64,000 nt of DNA, from positions 124,001 through 188,000 of the forward strand of contig JACCLO010000023.1 in the NCBI GenBank assembly GCA_029448655.1. Reading direction: 5' to 3'. Both the position numbers and the translations under genes were made by a program. Source of the stretch: Wolfiporia cocos (taxonomy: Eukaryota > Basidiomycota > Agaricomycetes > Polyporales > Phaeolaceae). A model generated the notes under the pieces. That model was not told where the DNA came from and ran no database searches. It was given only the letters and a program-made list of their open reading frames with translations. Shown here piece after piece: positions 59,537-64,000 of this stretch (position 1 is the stretch's first letter; every line of letters starts with the position of its first letter).

Positions 59537-61176
59537 ATGAGCTGCTTTCCACCAGGCATATACTACAGCGAACAGGATGAGCCTGCCTCAGCCTACGCTG
59601 ATACACAACATTACGACAGCCACGAGAGAGAGGGATCGATGTCCGGCTCCGAGAACGGCTCCACCTATGCTTACTTGCCAGGCCTCAAAAGCGGGTCTGA
59701 ACTGGATGGTCAGTGGACCGTGCTATGTTCAACACTCTTGTAACGTTATACTGCAGTGGATCCACATATGGCGTTGACGTCTCAGACGCTGAATGCAGAT
59801 GGGACGCCCAAGCGTCCCATGAATGCATTTATGATCTTCGCGCGGAAGAGAAGGCCAGAGATATCTGCGGCCAACCAGATGATGCGCACAGGGGACGTCA
59901 GCAAAATCCTAAGTAGAGAGTGGAACACGATGAGTATGGTATGTGGCATGTATACTCCTCCTGAAAATCGTTAATGATCTGCATACAGTCAGAGAAGAAG
60001 TTCTATCTCGACCAGGCAAAGAAGCTGAAAGATAACTTCAACTCCAAATACCCCGACTATGTTTATCGCCGTCGACCGAACAACTCGCGCAGAAAACGAA
60101 AGCCTGATCCGGATCACGATGCGACGCCAGAGCACCCATCCGCCCTTGACATGGAGGATGCGATGGAGGAAATCTCTCCAATAGGCACCGATGATATTGC
60201 AATCGACTCGCAGGGATATCAGTATGGCGTTACGTCACCATATGGCGGACACTCAGACTATGCTTCGTCGCAGTCATCTAATCTTTATTCTAACACGGGA
60301 GTTCCTATTTCCCCCCGCTACGGACAGCAGCCGGCTCCTACTACCCATTCGTCTTTGCCGTACTCACTTCAGTCGATGCCAGGAGTCGTCGGAGAGCAGA
60401 GACTTCCTCCTATAGTCAACTCCAACACTATGTCCCAAGGATTCCATGGATCCTTGACGCTTGGACACTCGTCCGTTTCGTATCCTTCCTCGGAACCACC
60501 TAGCGGATCCGATCTATGGGACGGCAGTAGGACCAATGAGACGAGGACCAGTTGGCCCCTTCTCCCTGCGTTAGACACGGATTTGGCCCGCCAGAGGGCG
60601 CGTTCGTTAGCCGGTATTAAATGGTCCGACTCTCCCGAGCTTAGTTACCGCTCGTGGTCGGCAACGACACCATCGACTCCCTTCAGTAGCTCTAGTTCTT
60701 CACCCGGTCGCTCTGCCAATGCCAACGCAGCATTCCCAACCTTGACTTCGCCGTTCGTCCCAAATCCTTCGCCGCCACAGTCGGCCGCAGATTCGCTGCA
60801 GTCGCCAAGTTCGCGACAGAACATCGCGCCGGAGTATCACTCCCCTTCCTCTCCGCTGGCACATCGCGGCATGGCTTCCTCGGGAAGGAACGGTGATGGT
60901 CAGCAACATCGTGGGTTTACTCAATCTAACGTCCTTCCCCTGCCCTCGGCAAATCCGTACCAATCCCACACTGTCTCTAACCAATTTGACCACATTCATT
61001 CACAATATCGCACAACACCTGGCTCTCCCTCGCTTCCGCCACCGCTTTTCCCTATTACGACGATGTCACCTCAATCAACCTCGCCGGCGGCTACATCATC
61101 GTCTAGCTCGGCGTCGGGACCTGGCTCGGCGTCTAACCTGGGATTTTGGGAAAGGCAGCCGTTCGATGGACGCTAG
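59537..61176 (+). CDS. HMG-box transcription factor
   Basis: Exons 59537-59708, 59757-59938 and 59989-61176 give 513 residues. The HMG box spans about 75-142. It starts PKRPMNAFMIFARKRRPE and continues LSREWNTMS, KKFYLDQAKKLKDNFNSKYP and YVYRRRP, ending in a basic RRKRKPD tail. The RPMNAFM form is the sequence-specific (SOX/MATA) class, as in fungal mating and development regulators such as Prf1-like factors. The remaining 370 residues are Ser/Pro/Gln-rich and likely activation or disordered sequence. The intron at 59939-59988 falls inside the box. Target genes cannot be inferred. No mating-type homeodomain or pheromone-receptor gene is in this window. Confidence 0.9.
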
Positions 61177-62990
61177 TGCGGAGATACGGATAGAAATTTC
61201 TGCATAGGACAGATACTCACACATTGCCTTTCACTCCCCGTTTGATCTACGTTGCTACCCTGCTATTTATCGCTGTATATGATTACTCTGTGACATCGGC
61301 ATTTTCAGACTTTATGAACGTTCACGCTGGCTATCACTTCACGAGCATCGCATCCGCATCCATAAAATTAGGCAAGTCAAAACTCGGTGGTATGTCTCAG
61401 TCGCTTGATTTCTGCAACCACGACATAACAACTCCACGTACACCGAACACAGTAACGGAATAGAAACCGATCATCATAAGCTGCGAGGAAGGGCTCGGAA
61501 TTTGTCTCTGTTGTGTCTGGGTGCTCTAGAATCCTAAGATGTTGTGGAGTGAGTTCTGGAATCACTGGCATGCGGTATCATAACTCTAGCGTAATCCGCG
61601 GTCTCGCGCGTTCAACCTGAGTCCTGACGGTTCCATCGCAGCAAGACAACCATAGAGCGTCACGGCCAAGGGAGCCCCATGACAGTCCCTATACCAAGCT
61701 CCGTGCCGCACAAACCATGTCATTTGTTCCAGACCTGTCATGCCTGAAGCACGAGGAAGTCAAAGCACAAGAGTGTGCGGAAGAAATGTTGAGGCGCTGC
61801 AGATTCACCAGCTGATCCCACTTCTGGCTCAGGTGCATGTCCTTCACGGATGAATGAAGATCGTGCCCCCACTGGCGGTACCATCACAATTTCCATACTC
61901 AAAGTTCGGGTTCTGGACCGTTGGCGTGCGCGGAAGCCGTCCCAGTGCCCTGACTATCTCCAATTTTCGGACGATCATTGCTTCTGCCTAGATTGGACTG
62001 CGTAGCGGACCGTCCGAAAGGAGGCAACTTCGATCTCTCTGAAACGACAGCTTGCATGTCACCGTCTCAAGAAGCAGAACCGTGGTAAACAAGGCACGCT
62101 GTTACGGCTGCCACCACGATGTGTCCTGCGAGAAAGCCTCTTTGTACCATGTGGAAACTGTTACACATACTTCGAAGGCGTCTGAGCCGAAAGATGATAA
62201 TCGTTACAAGCAATGATGAAGTTGGTGTGTGCCGTAGGAAGGTATCTCACGCTTATGGTCATCAGGTAGCCTGATACAGGACAACATACGCCGGCGTGGA
62301 TTTAAGGGGGCAATTTTCGTGCATAAGCAAACGTTGGCCTCGAACGGTAGCATCACGAAGTGATCGCGCAACCATTAACTCTAGGACAGTGTTGACATAA
62401 GACCGAGAACGGGTGCACGTACATCGGAGACTTACAGGTACTTTGCGGCTCACGTGGAAGCGTCACTACATAATATTGCCGGATCAATGCACTTAGAGGG
62501 GCGTAGGTAGACATTGGCCCCAGATGTTTCGCAGACTGAAGTTCGGATGCTTTGAGACGATGCGAAGCATCACGAACAGACCACTTTCGAGATGCACCCC
62601 GGGCATCGCTACCTGATCGTACACCAACTGGGTAAGTTCTTAGCGGATACGAGAGATGCCACACAATCTCCTGCACCTTTGACTTTCTCACCGCAACACA
62701 TTCAGCTGACACTGCGTCAGGCACCCAGGGACTCTGATACCGAACTTCAGGGAGAATACAAAACGGTCATTAATGTCACATATATATAGCGGATCTACTC
62801 GCTGAGATGTATGCTGCTCGTACTGAATACGGCCTTGATCGCACTGAATTCCGGGTACTAGGTGAGCGGGAAAACTGAGAGAAACTTGTTGAGAGACACG
62901 AACTCGGACCGCTCACGGCCCGACGCGCTAAGTGGCGTCCGCCATTAAGGCGCCCGTAACTGCACTTGCCACCCACGCTCTCTAATAGAT
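61177..62990. other. Spacer between HMG-box and reductase genes
   Basis: No supported coding sequence. A minus-strand open frame at about 62724-62353 lacks family features. Confidence 0.4.
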
Positions 62991-64000
62991 ATGGCTGCTT
63001 ATGTGTCGCCCGTCGCAGACTCCGCTACCATCTTCAAGGATGGCTTGTTCAATGGGAAGGTTCTGTTCTGCACAGGCGGCGGTTCTGGTATATGCAAAGG
63101 CATGACTGAGGCGGTGGTATGTCAACCCTTGCCGGTGTCGCGAGCATGTCCGAGTTTGACAGAATTTACAAGATGCGCCACGGAGCAAACGCGACAATAG
63201 TTGGGCGAAAGTATGTTTTACGCAATCATCAACTATTGCCGCACACATACCTTCCCTTGTGCAAATAGACTGGATCGCCTCATCGCTAGCGCCGATGAGC
63301 TGGCCAAGACAACGGGCAGACAATGCCTCGCAGTTCGAGGCGACGTTCGCGAGCCTGATCAGCTGAAAGATGCTGTTGCCAAGACGATTGAAAAGTTCGG
63401 CAGAATTGACTTCGTGATCTGCGGTAATGCAGCTGGCTGATAAGGAGTATTCATGCCTGTTGCTTACGCGCAGAGTGGCAGGTGCCGCGGGTAACTTCCT
63501 TGCTCCCATCTCGGGCCTCTCAGAAAAGGGGTTTAAGACTGTTATTGACATTGATACTGTAGCTCTACTTGTCAACTTAAAGGTGCTCGATATTGACCTA
63601 CGACTGTAGATTGGCACATACAACACAATTAAAGCAACACTGCCCTACGTTAGGCAATCTAAGGGCTCGTACATCCACGTCAGTGCCACCCTACACTACA
63701 AAGGTCAGTCTCTATGGCATGATATTACATCATACTGACTGAATCGCTAATAGCAACCCCATATCAAATCCATGTTTCTGCCGCTAAAGCAGCAGTCGAC
63801 GCCGGTTAGAGAACACCTCCATTTAGGGCTGCCGCCTTGTATTGACAGATTGCTTTAGCCTCTGCTGTTCTAGCAGTAGAAGAAGGTCCCTGGGTTAGCA
63901 TGATATCAACTATGATACTAGTTGGCGTGTGAACTGACCCACTTGACAGGGTATACGCTCCAATGTGATTGCGCCCGGACCCATCGCGGGCACGGAAGGA
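62991..64000 (+). CDS. Peroxisomal-type 2,4-dienoyl-CoA reductase (SDR), 3' end beyond window
   Basis: Exons 62991-63116, 63173-63210, 63269-63423, 63482-63558, 63610-63703, 63754-63804, 63859-63893 and 63950-64000 (open) are in phase. The nucleotide-binding TGGGSGI (residues 28-34) is followed by GANATIVGRK, RGDVREPDQL, CGAAGNFLAP, DIDTIGTYNTIKATLP and HVSAAKAAVDA. The catalytic Lys appears without the usual SDR Tyr four residues earlier. The sequence ends NVIAPGPIAGTEG. The missing Tyr and the APGPI.GTEG segment are typical of DECR2/Sps19-type reductases, which remove double bonds during peroxisomal beta-oxidation of unsaturated fatty acids. A C-terminal peroxisomal signal would lie outside the window. 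Confidence 0.88.

Noticed and set aside
59537..61176. Mating-type locus centred on the HMG-box gene
   Set aside because: No homeodomain pair, pheromone or receptor gene is nearby, and HMG-box factors have many other roles in basidiomycetes.

Overview
The window is nuclear DNA of a filamentous basidiomycete, most likely an Agaricomycete. Genes are interrupted by many short introns, mostly 46 to 60 bases, and the encoded products (nitrate reductase, Vti1 SNARE, Lsm6, prefoldin 6, cytochrome-b2-type dehydrogenase, HMG-box factor) are fungal. All exon coordinates below were assembled by hand from splice signals, reading frame and family consensus. Every gene given a full exon list as intact sums to a multiple of three.

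Region 1 (1-29.9 kb) is gene dense. It starts with a PP2C phosphatase relic. Then come a six-BRCT Rtt107/Brc1-like protein, an SH3-TBC protein, prefoldin 6, mitochondrial uS17, Vti1, an Mpv17-family protein, a 32-exon nitrate reductase, an 18-exon ArAE-type membrane protein, Lsm6 and an unrecognised protein. Neighbours are often divergent or convergent with short spacers.

Region 2 (30-46 kb) is an A+T-richer accessory island of repeats. It carries a modular-repeat gene of unknown function with a decayed partial paralog about 9.4 kb away. Three copies of an unusual element of about 690-bp have two outward-facing, tRNA-like arms and 7-bp target duplications. There are two non-autonomous hAT elements, two nested solo LTRs, a TIR element, and a head-to-tail array with Helitron-like ends containing a 22-bp minisatellite.

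Region 3 (46.7-64 kb) returns to single-copy genes: tRNA-His, a DHH phosphoesterase, a cytochrome b5/FMN 2-hydroxy-acid dehydrogenase, a Gdt1-family transporter, tRNA-Asp, a frame-disrupted uridine-phosphorylase-like gene, an HMG-box regulator and the 5' part of a peroxisomal-type 2,4-dienoyl-CoA reductase that runs off the right edge. Spacers here are longer, and no gene is supported in 56.2-59.5 kb.

The genes do not form one pathway. The most novel-looking item is the outward-facing tRNA-arm element. One copy sits in an intron that shrinks to a normal 54 bases when the element and one target duplicate are removed. Other points of interest are three GC-AG introns, a run of 9-, 10- and 11-base exons in the nitrate reductase, and a TBC domain without its glutamine finger.
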